Shown here: positions 1-8,161 of the stretch, in pieces
How positions within the stretch are numbered: position 1 is the stretch's first letter
Layout: each line of letters starts with the position of its first letter
Source: Limnohabitans sp. T6-20
GTDB taxonomy: Bacteria > Pseudomonadota > Gammaproteobacteria > Burkholderiales > Burkholderiaceae_C
DNA: 64,000 nucleotides
Direction: 5' to 3'
Assembly: GCF_003063505.1 (NCBI RefSeq)
Contig: NZ_NERW01000001.1
Location: 70,001-134,000 of the forward strand
Position numbers and translations under genes: made by a program
Notes under the pieces: model-generated
Seen by the model: only the letters and a program-made list of their open reading frames with translations
What the model was told of the DNA's origin: nothing
Database searches by the model: none

Positions 1-447
1 CAGCGCCGCCCCCCAGACACTGCGCACATCGGGCCACAGGCTGCCCTTGAGCCCCAACCAGGCCCGCAAGCCCATTTGAAGCGGGCCGCTGTATTGCAAA
101 AAGTCGGTGTAGGCATAAGCCACCACATAAGCGGGCATGGCCAGTGGCAAGAGCAGCAGCCATTCAAAAACACCGCGCCCCGGAAAGTCAAACAGCGTGA
201 CCAGGGCCGCCGTGGCCAGGCCCAGGACCGTGACCCCCACGGCTACCATCAGGCAAAGGCCCAAGGTGGTGAGTGCGTAATCGGGCAGCACGGTGCGCCC
301 CATCTCCAGCAAAATGTCGGTGCTTTGCGGGCTCCATTGCAACCAGGAGCCGAGCACGGCCAAAACCGGCAAGGCCAAAGCCAGCGCCAGCAAGGCATAA
401 AGCAGCGAAGAAAGACCCGACAAACGTCGGGCCAGGGTGTGCAGCAT
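1..447 (-). CDS. Iron(III) ABC transporter permease, FbpB-like (partial, C-terminus beyond window)
   Basis: Inner-membrane permease of a periplasmic-binding-protein-dependent ABC importer, most like the ferric iron FbpB/SfuB family. Only the first 149 codons lie in the window and the frame stays open to base 1. The start is the ATG at 447; the only ATG just upstream reads into a stop. The protein opens with a hydrophobic segment (about residues 15-32), then a second (about 58-82) and a third around 95-112. The motif AYAYTDFLQYSGPLQ is typical of ferric permeases. It is divergent from the ATPase at 586, with 138 bases between the two starts. Confidence is high for permease and moderate for iron as the substrate. 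Confidence 0.8.
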   Translation of the reverse strand, partial: MLHTLARRLSGLSSLLYALLALALALPVLAVLGSWLQWSPQSTDILLEMGRTVLPDYALTTLGLCLMVAVGVTVLGLATAALVTLFDFPGRGVFEWLLLLPLAMPAYVVAYAYTDFLQYSGPLQMGLRAWLGLKGSLWPDVRSVWGAAL

Positions 448-585
448 CAAAACAGGCCCATCAGAGGAAGGGCTTATTGTAGGAGCCCATACCCAGCAAC
501 GAATGGGGGCCGCTGCCCGGACAGGCCAGCGCTTGCAGTCCCCCTCTCCGACAGGGCTCTGTGCAACCTGCCTACAATCAAGCCC

Positions 586-1761
586 ATGTTTTTAGAGCTT
601 CGCCAACTGGACATTCAATACCCAGGCAGCCCAACGCCCGCCGTGCGCGGGGTGAACCTGGGCCTGCGTGCGGGCGACATTGGCGTGCTGATCGGTCCCT
701 CGGGCTGCGGAAAGACCACGCTGCTGCGTGCCGTGGCCGGACTGGAGCCCGTTTCGGGCGGCAAAATCCTGCTGTCTGGCCGCGTGGTCAGCGAGGCGGG
801 GCACACCGAGCCTGCAGAAAGCCGCCGCATTGGCATGGTGTTTCAGGATTACGCCCTTTTCCCGCACATGGATGTGGGCCGCAATGTGGGCTTTGGCCTG
901 AACCACCTGCCCAAAGCTCAACGCCAGCAACGCGTCACCGATGTGCTGGAGCTCGTTGGACTGGGCGGCTCAGAAAAACGCTTTCCGCACGAACTGTCGG
1001 GTGGCCAGCAGCAACGCGTGGCGCTGGCCCGCGCCCTGGCCCCCAAGCCCGACCTGCTGCTGCTGGACGAGCCGTTTTCCAACCTTGACATCGACCTGCG
1101 TGAGCGCCTGGCCCACGAGGTGCGCAACATTCTGAAAGCCGCCAACGCCACCGCCTTGCTGGTCACGCACGACCAGCTCGAAGCCTTTGCCATTGGCGAT
1201 GTGATCGGTGTGATGAACGAAGGCCAGCTGCACCAGTGGGACGATGCCTACAGCCTCTACCACCGGCCAGCCACCCGCTTTGTGGCGGACTTCATTGGCC
1301 ATGGTGTGTTCACGCCCGCCACGCTGCGTGAGGTGGACGGGCACATCCTGGTCAGCACCCCTGTGGGCGAGCTGCGCGATGTGGCCGAATGCCCTCTGCC
1401 CTGTGCGTTTGAAGGTGGCCTGTGCGATGTGCTGCTGCGCGCCGACGACATCGTGCACGATGACCACGCGCCAGTGAAAGCCGAGATCATCCGCAAGGCG
1501 TTCAGGGGTTCCGAATTTTTGTACACCCTGCGTCTGGCCAGCGGCGAGCTGCTGATGGCCCACGTCCCCAGCCACCACGACCACAAGCTGGGCGAGTGGA
1601 TCGGCATCCGGGCCGAGGTGGACCATGTGGTCACATTCAACCGTGCGTGCCCGCTGCAAAACCGCGAGCTGTGCCAGATGCCCTGCGCACAAAGCGGCGG
1701 CAACAGTTGCGGGCAAGTCATGCAAGGCCCCACACCCAAGGCCAGCCACGCCAGCGATTGA
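586..1761 (+). CDS. Iron(III)-type ABC transporter ATP-binding protein, FbpC-like
   Basis: ATPase subunit of an ABC importer, 391 aa. Walker A is GPSGCGKTT (37-45), Q-loop Gln87, signature LSGGQ (137-141), Walker B LLLLDEP (157-163) and H-loop His195. A TOBE-like regulatory region follows from about 240. The start is the ATG at 586; the open frame reaches back to 76, but that part is antisense to the permease gene. Family members are usually near 350 aa. This one carries a tail from about 354 with four cysteines (355, 363, 367, 375) spaced C-x7-C-x3-C-x7-C. The permease partner is divergent rather than co-directional. Substrate iron is inferred from the similarity of both proteins to FbpBC. 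Confidence 0.88.
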   Translation: MFLELRQLDIQYPGSPTPAVRGVNLGLRAGDIGVLIGPSGCGKTTLLRAVAGLEPVSGGKILLSGRVVSEAGHTEPAESRRIGMVFQDYALFPHMDVGRNVGFGLNHLPKAQRQQRVTDVLELVGLGGSEKRFPHELSGGQQQRVALARALAPKPDLLLLDEPFSNLDIDLRERLAHEVRNILKAANATALLVTHDQLEAFAIGDVIGVMNEGQLHQWDDAYSLYHRPATRFVADFIGHGVFTPATLREVDGHILVSTPVGELRDVAECPLPCAFEGGLCDVLLRADDIVHDDHAPVKAEIIRKAFRGSEFLYTLRLASGELLMAHVPSHHDHKLGEWIGIRAEVDHVVTFNRACPLQNRELCQMPCAQSGGNSCGQVMQGPTPKASHASD

Positions 1762-1862
1762 TCCCGCCGCCGGCTGACGGCTTTCGACTGCCGCATTTAC
1801 AAACTGGCAAAGGCGGCTCATGATGCGTTTTCAAAAGAAAACAAAATCATTCAGGGGACGCC

Positions 1863-3080
1863 ATGCTGGACAACGCCAACAACCGATCCAAGTTCGGTGC
1901 CGTCGATGACGCGCCCGTTGTCAGTTTGGTCCAGCAACTGCTGGAACAGGCCGTGGCGCTCAAAGCCTCTGACCTGCACTTTGAGCCCTACGAACACCAC
2001 TACCGGGTGCGCATGCGCATTGACGGCGAGTTGCGCGAAATGGCCACCCCGGCCATGGCACTCAAAGACCGGTTATCGTCACGCATCAAGGTGCTTTCAC
2101 GGCTCGACATCGCAGAAAAACGCCTGCCGCAAGACGGGCGCATGAAGCTGCTGCTGCAAAGCGGGCGCGAGCTGGATTTGCGGGTGAGCACCTTGCCGAC
2201 CTTGTTTGGCGAAAAACTGGTGATTCGGGTGCTGGACTCGGCGCAGGCCCAACTCGACCTGAACCGGCTGGGTTATGAACCCGAAGACCTGGCACGCCTG
2301 GTCGAAGCGATTCATCGACCCCACGGCATGGTGTTGGTGACCGGGCCCACGGGCTCAGGCAAAACGCAATCGCTTTACGCTTGCCTGAACCTGCTCAACA
2401 CGGCCGAAGTGAACATCGCCACGGTGGAAGACCCTTGCGAAATCCAGCTACAAGGCATCAACCAGGTGAATGTGCAGGACAAACCCGGCCTGACATTTGC
2501 CATCGCTTTGCGTGCCTTTTTGCGGCAAGACCCGGACATCCTGATGGTGGGTGAGGTGAGGGATCTGGAAACGGCCAACATCGCTATCCAGGCAGCTCAA
2601 ACGGGCCATCTGGTGTTGTCCACCCTGCACACCAACGACGCGCCCAGCACCTTGGTTCGTTTGCGCAACATGGGCACGGCCTCCTACAACATTGCGGCCA
2701 GCGTGACGCTGATCACGGCCCAGCGGCTGGTGCGCTGTCTGTGCCCTTTGTGCAAAAAGAGCGTGTCTTTGTCGTCAGAGGTTTTGCTGAAAGCCGGACT
2801 GCCTGCCGCCTTGCTGACCGCCGACACGGCTCAGGCGTTCTCGCCCGTGGGTTGTGCACATTGCCACAAAGGGTTTGCAGGACGAACGGGCATTTTTCAG
2901 GTCATGCCTGTGAGCGCAGAAATGCAAGACCTGATCTTGCGCGATGCAGGCCAACAGGAATTGGCCCAACAGGCACAGCGAGAGGGGGTGGGCACTTTGC
3001 GGCTGGCGGGCCTGCGTAAAGTGCTGCAAGGCATCACCTCGCTCGATGAAGTCCTGGCCAACACACGGGTTGGCGCATGA
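1863..3080 (+). CDS. pilB: Type IV pilus assembly ATPase, short PilB/GspE-type
   Basis: Cytoplasmic hexameric ATPase that powers pilus extension, 405 aa. It begins almost directly with the N2 region (ASDLHFEP at 35-42) and lacks the N-terminal domain of about 150 residues found in full-length PilB. Walker A is GPTGSGKT (161-168), the Walker B region is DILMVGE (225-231), and a His box surrounds STLHTND. Zinc-type cysteines are C294/C297 and C331/C334. The stop overlaps the pilC start by 4 bases. It could be called GspE-like, but linkage to pilC and pilD and the separate pilMNQ cluster favour a pilus role. Confidence 0.9.
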   Translation: MLDNANNRSKFGAVDDAPVVSLVQQLLEQAVALKASDLHFEPYEHHYRVRMRIDGELREMATPAMALKDRLSSRIKVLSRLDIAEKRLPQDGRMKLLLQSGRELDLRVSTLPTLFGEKLVIRVLDSAQAQLDLNRLGYEPEDLARLVEAIHRPHGMVLVTGPTGSGKTQSLYACLNLLNTAEVNIATVEDPCEIQLQGINQVNVQDKPGLTFAIALRAFLRQDPDILMVGEVRDLETANIAIQAAQTGHLVLSTLHTNDAPSTLVRLRNMGTASYNIAASVTLITAQRLVRCLCPLCKKSVSLSSEVLLKAGLPAALLTADTAQAFSPVGCAHCHKGFAGRTGIFQVMPVSAEMQDLILRDAGQQELAQQAQREGVGTLRLAGLRKVLQGITSLDEVLANTRVGA

Positions 3081-4297
3081 GCCAGCCCCACACCCAGCGC
3101 CAGCGTCAGCCGATGGCCTTTGCATGGCAAGGGCGTGACGACCAAGGCCGCCCAGCGCAAGGCCGGCTGAGTGCCCACGATGTCGGCTTGGCTCGCGCCC
3201 AGCTGCGCAGGCAAGGCATACAGCAGGTGCGACTACAGCGCCTGTGGTGGGATCACTCAGCCCGTGTGCGACCACGCGATCTGTCGCTCATGACACGCCA
3301 GCTGGCGGCACTCCTGCGTGCAGGTGTACCCCTGTTGCAATCGCTGGACATGCTGTTGCGCAGTCTGCCTTCTGCAGCACTGGTGGACATCGTGCATCAG
3401 GTGCGAAACGATGTCGTTTCCGGCACGGCTTTGCATGAGGCCTTGGCCCGGCACCCCACCCTCTTCACAGGGCTGTACATCAGCATGGTGCAAGCCGGCG
3501 AGTCGGCAGGCATTCTGGACACCATGATGGAGCGCTTGGCACACACCCTTGAAAAAAACGAAACCTTGCGCTCGCGTGTGCGTTCTGCGCTGATCTACCC
3601 CTGCGCGGTGATGGCGGTGGCCACCGCGGTCCTGGTGCTGATTCTGGTGTTTGTTGTGCCGGTGTTCGAGGATGTGTTCAAGTCCTTCGGTGCCGATTTG
3701 CCCTGGGCCACACAGATGGTGGTGGCCCTGAGCGATGGCTTGAGCGCTTCAGGGCCCATGGCGGTGCTGGGGGTTTTGTTGTGCCTCTGGCTGTGGCAAA
3801 GACCTCCAAGTGCGCAAGCCCAACTCCAAGTCACCCGAGACCGCTGGTTGCTCAAGTTGCCCCTGCTGGGATCACTGATCGGCACGGCGGTGGTGGCGCG
3901 CTGGGCCCAAACCTTGTCGGCCTTGCTGGCAGCCGGCGTGCCCTTGGCAGAAGCCTTGGGGCCTGTGGCCCAGGCTTGCGATCACGCTGTTTTTGCGCGG
4001 GTGACTTTGCAACTGCAACGGCAAGTGGCACAAGGCAGCCGCTTGAGCGAGGCCATGGGCCAAACGGGCCGTTTCCCACCCATGATCGTGCAGCTGTGCG
4101 CCACGGGCGAGGAGACCGGTGCCATGGACAATTTGCTGGCACGGGCGGGAGGGCTGATGGAAACCGAGCTGGATGACCGGGTGAACGGTCTGTCGAGTTT
4201 GCTGGAACCTTTGATCATTGTGGTGCTGGGCGGCTTGATTGGCGGTATTCTTGTGGCCATGTATTTGCCAATTTTTCGCTTGGGTCAGGTTTTCTAA
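3077..4297 (+). CDS. pilC: Type IV pilus inner-membrane platform protein PilC
   Basis: Polytopic platform protein of the pilus machine, 406 aa, the usual length. It has two T2SF domains (about 70-195 and 275-398). Each carries the conserved arrangement in which a Gly-Glu pair (GESAG at 141-145 and GEETG at 344-348) precedes the membrane segment. Hydrophobic segments lie at about 173-196, 227-240 and 376-397. It starts in the ATGA overlap with pilB and ends one base before pilD, so the three genes are clearly one transcription unit. It is expected to couple PilB rotation to pilin insertion; the pilin gene itself is not in this window. Confidence 0.95.
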   Translation: MSQPHTQRQRQPMAFAWQGRDDQGRPAQGRLSAHDVGLARAQLRRQGIQQVRLQRLWWDHSARVRPRDLSLMTRQLAALLRAGVPLLQSLDMLLRSLPSAALVDIVHQVRNDVVSGTALHEALARHPTLFTGLYISMVQAGESAGILDTMMERLAHTLEKNETLRSRVRSALIYPCAVMAVATAVLVLILVFVVPVFEDVFKSFGADLPWATQMVVALSDGLSASGPMAVLGVLLCLWLWQRPPSAQAQLQVTRDRWLLKLPLLGSLIGTAVVARWAQTLSALLAAGVPLAEALGPVAQACDHAVFARVTLQLQRQVAQGSRLSEAMGQTGRFPPMIVQLCATGEETGAMDNLLARAGGLMETELDDRVNGLSSLLEPLIIVVLGGLIGGILVAMYLPIFRLGQVF

Positions 4298-4298
4298 G

Positions 4299-5138
4299 AT
4301 GTTCACCGATGCATTCGCTTGGGGCGGTGTCGCCCTGCTGGGTCTGGTGGTGGGCAGTTTCCTGAACGTGGTCATTCACCGCCTGCCCCGCATGCTGGAG
4401 GCCCAATGGGCCGAGGCGCTGCACGAACAAGTGCCCGACAGCCCACCCCACCAGCCAAAACCTCAGCCCTACAACATCGCCACGCCAGGCTCGCACTGCC
4501 CCCACTGTGACCATGCCCTGCCGTGGGCCGAAAAAATCCCCGTGCTCAGCTATCTGGTGCTCAAGGGGCGCTGCCGCCAATGCCATGCCCCGATTGGCTG
4601 GCGCTACCCGGCGATCGAACTGCTGACCGCCGCCCTTTTTGTCTGGAGTTTTTCAAGGTATGGCCTCAGCGTGCAAGCTTTGGCCTGGGCCGGTTTTGCG
4701 GCCGCCTTGGTGACCTTGGCCGCCATCGACGCCGACACCACGCTGCTGCCCGACGCCATCACCCAACCATTGGTGTGGTCGGGTTTGTTGGCGGCGAGCC
4801 TGGACCTCAGCGCCGTGGGCTTGTCCACGGCCTTGTGGGGGGCCGTGGTGGGTTACCTCTTTTTGTGGGCTGTTTATTGGTTGTTCAAATGGGTCACCGG
4901 CAAAGAGGGCATGGGCCAAGGCGACTTCAAACTGCTGGCGGCACTGGGTGCCTGGCTGGGCTGGCCCGCTTTGTTGTCGGTGGTGCTGATGGCATCCCTG
5001 ACGGGTGTCGCTGGGGGGTTGTGGCTGCGTGTGCGCCAGCGCCTGGCCGAAGACGGCTATATTCCGTTTGGTCCCTTTTTGGCCTTGGCGGGTTTGTGGG
5101 TCATGGCCTTTGGCCCCCTGCCCGTCTTGCCTGTTTAA
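4299..5138 (+). CDS. pilD: Prepilin leader peptidase / N-methyltransferase PilD
   Basis: Bifunctional membrane aspartyl protease and methyltransferase that cleaves and N-methylates type IV prepilins, 279 aa. The N-terminal motif GSFLNVVIHRLPRML is diagnostic. A tetracysteine zinc site (C67/C70 and C92/C95) marks the methyltransferase domain. The catalytic aspartates lie in the IDAD segment (144-146) and in GQGD (Asp209). Several membrane helices fill the C-terminal half. The start is the ATG at 4299, one base after the pilC stop; an upstream in-frame extension lies inside pilC and is not used. It presumably also serves any other type IV-like filaments of the cell. Confidence 0.95.
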   Translation: MFTDAFAWGGVALLGLVVGSFLNVVIHRLPRMLEAQWAEALHEQVPDSPPHQPKPQPYNIATPGSHCPHCDHALPWAEKIPVLSYLVLKGRCRQCHAPIGWRYPAIELLTAALFVWSFSRYGLSVQALAWAGFAAALVTLAAIDADTTLLPDAITQPLVWSGLLAASLDLSAVGLSTALWGAVVGYLFLWAVYWLFKWVTGKEGMGQGDFKLLAALGAWLGWPALLSVVLMASLTGVAGGLWLRVRQRLAEDGYIPFGPFLALAGLWVMAFGPLPVLPV

Positions 5139-5141
5139 ACC

Positions 5142-5759
5142 ATGAACCATCAGCGTATTTGGCGCATCGGCTTGACCGGTGGCATTGGCAGCGGCAAAAG
5201 CACAGTGGCAGGCCTGTTGGCGGCCCGCGGCGCAGCCGTGATCGACGCTGACGCGATTTCGCGCAGCGTGACGGCACCGGGTGGACGCGCCATGGCCAGC
5301 ATTGCCCAAGTCTTTGGGCCCCAAATGGTCGATGCCGATGGCGCCATGAACCGACAGGCCATGCGCGAGCGGGTCTTTCAAAATCCGGAGACCAAAAAGC
5401 AACTGGAGGCCATCATCCATCCCTTGGTGAGCCTCATCACGGCTGAACAGGCACAGGCCGCCTTGCAAAAAGGCCAGCGCTGCCTCGTGTTCGATGTGCC
5501 CCTGCTGGTGGAATCGGGCGAGCGCTGGCGTCGACAGGTCGACCGGGTGGTGGTGGTCGATTGCGATGCCGACACGCAGCGCCAACGGGTCATGGCCCGA
5601 AGTGGCTTGGCGGCCGAAGAAATTGACCGCATCATCGCCTTGCAAGCCTCCCGAGCGCAACGCCTGGCCTGTGCCGATGTGGTGATCTTCAATCAAGGCC
5701 TGAGTCTGGCCGAATTAGAGGGCCAGGTGGCCCAAGTGGCTGCTGACTTCGGGCTATGA
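5142..5759 (+). CDS. coaE: Dephospho-CoA kinase
   Basis: Catalyses the last step of coenzyme A synthesis, ATP-dependent 3'-phosphorylation of dephospho-CoA, in the cytoplasm. The protein has 205 aa, the normal size. The P-loop GLTGGIGSGKST is at 10-21, followed by the DAD motif (IDADAIS) and the conserved DVPLLVESG segment of the CoA-binding lid. It begins 3 bases after pilD, so it is probably cotranscribed with the pilus genes. The order pilBCD-coaE-zapD-yacG is a conserved proteobacterial arrangement. Confidence 0.96.
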   Translation: MNHQRIWRIGLTGGIGSGKSTVAGLLAARGAAVIDADAISRSVTAPGGRAMASIAQVFGPQMVDADGAMNRQAMRERVFQNPETKKQLEAIIHPLVSLITAEQAQAALQKGQRCLVFDVPLLVESGERWRRQVDRVVVVDCDADTQRQRVMARSGLAAEEIDRIIALQASRAQRLACADVVIFNQGLSLAELEGQVAQVAADFGL

Positions 5760-5781
5760 TGGCGGCACTGGAAGACGCCGC

Positions 5782-6537
5782 GTGATACTGTACGAATACC
5801 CTTTTAACGAACGCATCCGCACTTACCTGCGGCTGCAACAACTGTTCAACCGCCTGGGCCAATTGATGGCCCGCACGGAGGCCTTGGACCACCACTTTGC
5901 GCTGACCACTTTGTTTGAAATCATCGAAGTGGCATCGCGTTCAGAGCTCAAATCGGACGTCCTGAAAGATCTGGAACGCCAAAAGCAGCTCTACAACGGC
6001 TACCGTGGCAACCCCGCCATTTCGGAAAAAGCCCTCGATGGCCTGATCGCCCAGCTGGACGAGCACTTTGAATCGCTCAACCAGATCAGCGGAAAAATCG
6101 GCCAAAGCCTCAACGACAACGATTTCCTGATGGCCTTGCGCAGCCGCGTGGTCATCCCTGGCGGCACCTGCGAGTTCGACTTGCCGGCCTATTACGCATG
6201 GCAGCACCACGATGCGCCAAGCCGCACCAGCGATTTGGCGCAATGGGTGGCACCGTTTGCCCCCTTGGCCCAATCCATCCAGTTGCTGTTGCAAATGCTG
6301 CGTGAATCCGGCAGCAGCCAAAAAGTCATGGCCACAGCGGGCCAATTGCAGCAAAACCTGCCGCAAGGGCGCGCCTTTCAGTTGCTGCGCCTGAAGATCG
6401 ATCCGGCGCTCGGCATCACCCCCGAAATCAGCTGCAACCGTTTGCTGGTGGTCATTCGCATGATGCGCCAGCAAAGCGACGGCAAATTGGTGGCCACCAC
6501 CGATGACGTGCCTTTTGAAATGTCTTTGTGCGCATGA
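5782..6537 (+). CDS. zapD: Cell division protein ZapD (FtsZ-associated)
   Basis: Cytoplasmic protein that cross-links FtsZ protofilaments at the Z-ring, 251 aa. It starts at a GTG codon; the resulting N-terminus, ILYEYPFNERIRTYLRL, matches the family start exactly, and no better ATG exists. The protein is mainly helical with no transmembrane segment. It lies 22 bases after coaE and overlaps yacG by 4 bases, in the coaE-zapD-yacG order also known from gammaproteobacteria. Confidence 0.94.
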   Translation: MILYEYPFNERIRTYLRLQQLFNRLGQLMARTEALDHHFALTTLFEIIEVASRSELKSDVLKDLERQKQLYNGYRGNPAISEKALDGLIAQLDEHFESLNQISGKIGQSLNDNDFLMALRSRVVIPGGTCEFDLPAYYAWQHHDAPSRTSDLAQWVAPFAPLAQSIQLLLQMLRESGSSQKVMATAGQLQQNLPQGRAFQLLRLKIDPALGITPEISCNRLLVVIRMMRQQSDGKLVATTDDVPFEMSLCA

Positions 6538-6752
6538 GCGACTCGAACCAGCCTCAACAAGATTTCGCGCCCCGCAAGGTGCGCTGCCCGGCCTGCGCAG
6601 GCGTGAGCCTTTACAGCACTGCCAACCCTTATCGCCCGTTTTGCAGCGCCCGCTGCAAGGGTGTCGATTTGGGGGCCTGGGCCAGTGAAGAATTCAAACT
6701 GCCCGACGACACGCCACCTGACGAGCCCTTTGGCGACCCGCGCTTGCAATGA
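6534..6752 (+). CDS. yacG: DNA gyrase inhibitor YacG (zinc-binding)
   Basis: Small zinc protein that in E. coli binds GyrB and inhibits gyrase, 72 aa. It has the family pattern CPAC near residues 18-21 followed by CSARC, then the conserved DLGAWASEEFKLP segment. The ATG at 6534 overlaps the zapD stop (ATGA). An in-frame GTG two codons upstream is less likely. The stop codon sits inside the first unit of an 11-base tandem repeat (6742-6774). Confidence 0.93.
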   Translation: MSDSNQPQQDFAPRKVRCPACAGVSLYSTANPYRPFCSARCKGVDLGAWASEEFKLPDDTPPDEPFGDPRLQ

Positions 6753-6774
6753 GCTTGCAATGAGCTTGCAATGA
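6742..6774. repeat. 11-base tandem repeat, three perfect units
   Basis: The unit gcttgcaatga occurs three times in direct tandem. The first copy encodes the last residues and stop of yacG, and each further copy repeats the TGA stop. It fills the short gap between convergent yacG and the Nudix gene and looks like a slippage product. Confidence 0.95.
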
Positions 6775-6791
6775 GCCTCTGCCGCCCAGCT

Positions 6792-7274
6792 TCAGCCGTG
6801 CGTGGCACCCCTGAAGCTGCGCTCTTCGGCCAACCAGCCCAACACCGGCACGGTGCCGGGCAACACAGGCGCCACATCCACCGGCAGCGTTTGCCAGGCG
6901 TGTGATTGACCTTCACGCATTTGCAACGCCCCTTGCCACGCCCACACTTTGCAAAAATGCAAGCGCACCAAGGCGTGCGGGTAATCGACCATCTGGGTTT
7001 TCCAGGCCTGCGCTTGGCCGATCGTGATGCCCAACTCTTCTTGCAGCTCGCGCCGCAGGGCTTGTTCGACCGACTCACCCGCTTCCAGCTTGCCGCCCGG
7101 GAACTCCCAGTAGCCCGCGTACACCTTGCCTTCGGGGCGTGAGGTGAGCAAAAACTGGCCGTCGGCCTGCACCAACACGCCAACCGCCACATCGACCACC
7201 GCACGCGCTGACTGACCCGCCGTCAGGTCTTCGCGCGCACGCTCGCCATCGGCCACCAGCAGACCTGTGCTCAT
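6792..7274 (-). CDS. Nudix hydrolase, MutT-type (8-oxo-dGTP pyrophosphohydrolase)
   Basis: Nucleotide-pool cleaning enzyme expected to hydrolyse oxidised dGTP, 160 aa. The Nudix box is complete: GGKLEAGESVEQALRRELQE followed by ELGI, which matches Gx5Ex7REUxEExGU. The start is the ATG at 7274, which overlaps the stop of the upstream DUF815 gene by 4 bases; the longer frame reading further back is inside that gene. There are about 30 residues before the fold proper begins at VVDVAVGVLV. The MutT assignment rests on fold and on position next to yacG and secA, as in other proteobacteria; substrate preference cannot be read from the sequence. Confidence 0.88.
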   Translation of the reverse strand: MSTGLLVADGERAREDLTAGQSARAVVDVAVGVLVQADGQFLLTSRPEGKVYAGYWEFPGGKLEAGESVEQALRRELQEELGITIGQAQAWKTQMVDYPHALVRLHFCKVWAWQGALQMREGQSHAWQTLPVDVAPVLPGTVPVLGWLAEERSFRGATHG

Positions 7275-8161
7275 GCGCGGTCCGATTGGCGACCCATCAT
7301 GTCGCGTGCAAACTGGTAGGCCACACGGCCGCTGCGTGAACCACGCTCCAAAGCCCACAGCAGCGCATCGGGGCGTGCTGCCGCGATTTGTGCGGGTGTG
7401 GCGCCCAAAGCGCTGAGCCACTGGCCTGCAATGGTCAGGTATTCGTCTTGCGAAAACGGGTAGAAGCTGATCCAGAGGCCAAAGCGCTCTGACAAAGAGA
7501 TCTTCTCTTCCACACCCTCACCGGGATGGACTTCCCCGTCGTCGGTGTGCTTGTAGGTCAGGTTCTCGCTCATGTATTCGGGCAACAAATGACGCCGGTT
7601 GCTGGTGGCATACACCAGCACATTGGGGGTGGACGCTGCCACCGTGCCGTCAAGGATCGACTTGAGCGCCTTGTAACCTGGCTCGCCGTCTTCGAAACTC
7701 AGGTCGTCGCAATACACAATGAACTTTTCAGCGCGTCCCGCCACCACCTCGATGATGTCGGGCAAATCGGTCAGGTCTTCCTTGTCTACTTCGATCAGGC
7801 GCAAGCCTTGCGCGGCGTAGGTGTTGAGGCAGGCCTTGATGAGGGACGATTTGCCGGTGCCGCGTGCCCCGGTCAGCAACACGTTGTTGGCAGGATGCCC
7901 ATGCACAAACTGCTCGGTGTTGCGCTGCAGTTTTTCTTTCTGGTCGTCGATTTCCTTGAGGTCATCCAGCGTCATGGCCGCCACATAGCGCACCGGCTCC
8001 AGCACGCCATGACCAGACGAGCGCTTGCGGTAGCGCCAGGCAATGGCCTGGCCCCAATCGGGTGCCGACAAAGGCTGGGGCAATACCGACTCGATGCGGT
8101 CGACCAGTTGGCTGACTTTGGCCAGCAGTTGCTCAAGGGCTGAATTGGGAGAGGCGTTCAT
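7271..8161 (-). CDS. DUF815 family AAA-type ATP-binding protein
   Basis: Cytoplasmic P-loop protein of 296 aa. It has a helical N-terminal region of about 50 residues, a Walker [10 protein letters not shown] near 97-105, a Walker B-like IVYCDDLSF, an ATSNRRHL sensor segment and an arginine-rich C-terminal [14 protein letters not shown] motif. All are typical of the DUF815 family. No precise function is established for the family. It shares 4-base overlaps with both the Nudix gene and argJ, so it is translationally coupled to both. Confidence 0.88.
   Translation of the reverse strand: MNASPNSALEQLLAKVSQLVDRIESVLPQPLSAPDWGQAIAWRYRKRSSGHGVLEPVRYVAAMTLDDLKEIDDQKEKLQRNTEQFVHGHPANNVLLTGARGTGKSSLIKACLNTYAAQGLRLIEVDKEDLTDLPDIIEVVAGRAEKFIVYCDDLSFEDGEPGYKALKSILDGTVAASTPNVLVYATSNRRHLLPEYMSENLTYKHTDDGEVHPGEGVEEKISLSERFGLWISFYPFSQDEYLTIAGQWLSALGATPAQIAAARPDALLWALERGSRSGRVAYQFARDMMGRQSDRA

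Noticed and set aside
76-585. In-frame N-terminal extension of the FbpC-like ATPase
   Set aside because: These 170 codons are antisense to the permease gene and low-complexity; the ABC fold starts right at 586.
970-1821. A 283-codon open frame on the minus strand over the ABC ATPase
   Set aside because: Shadow of the ATPase gene; no recognisable motif.
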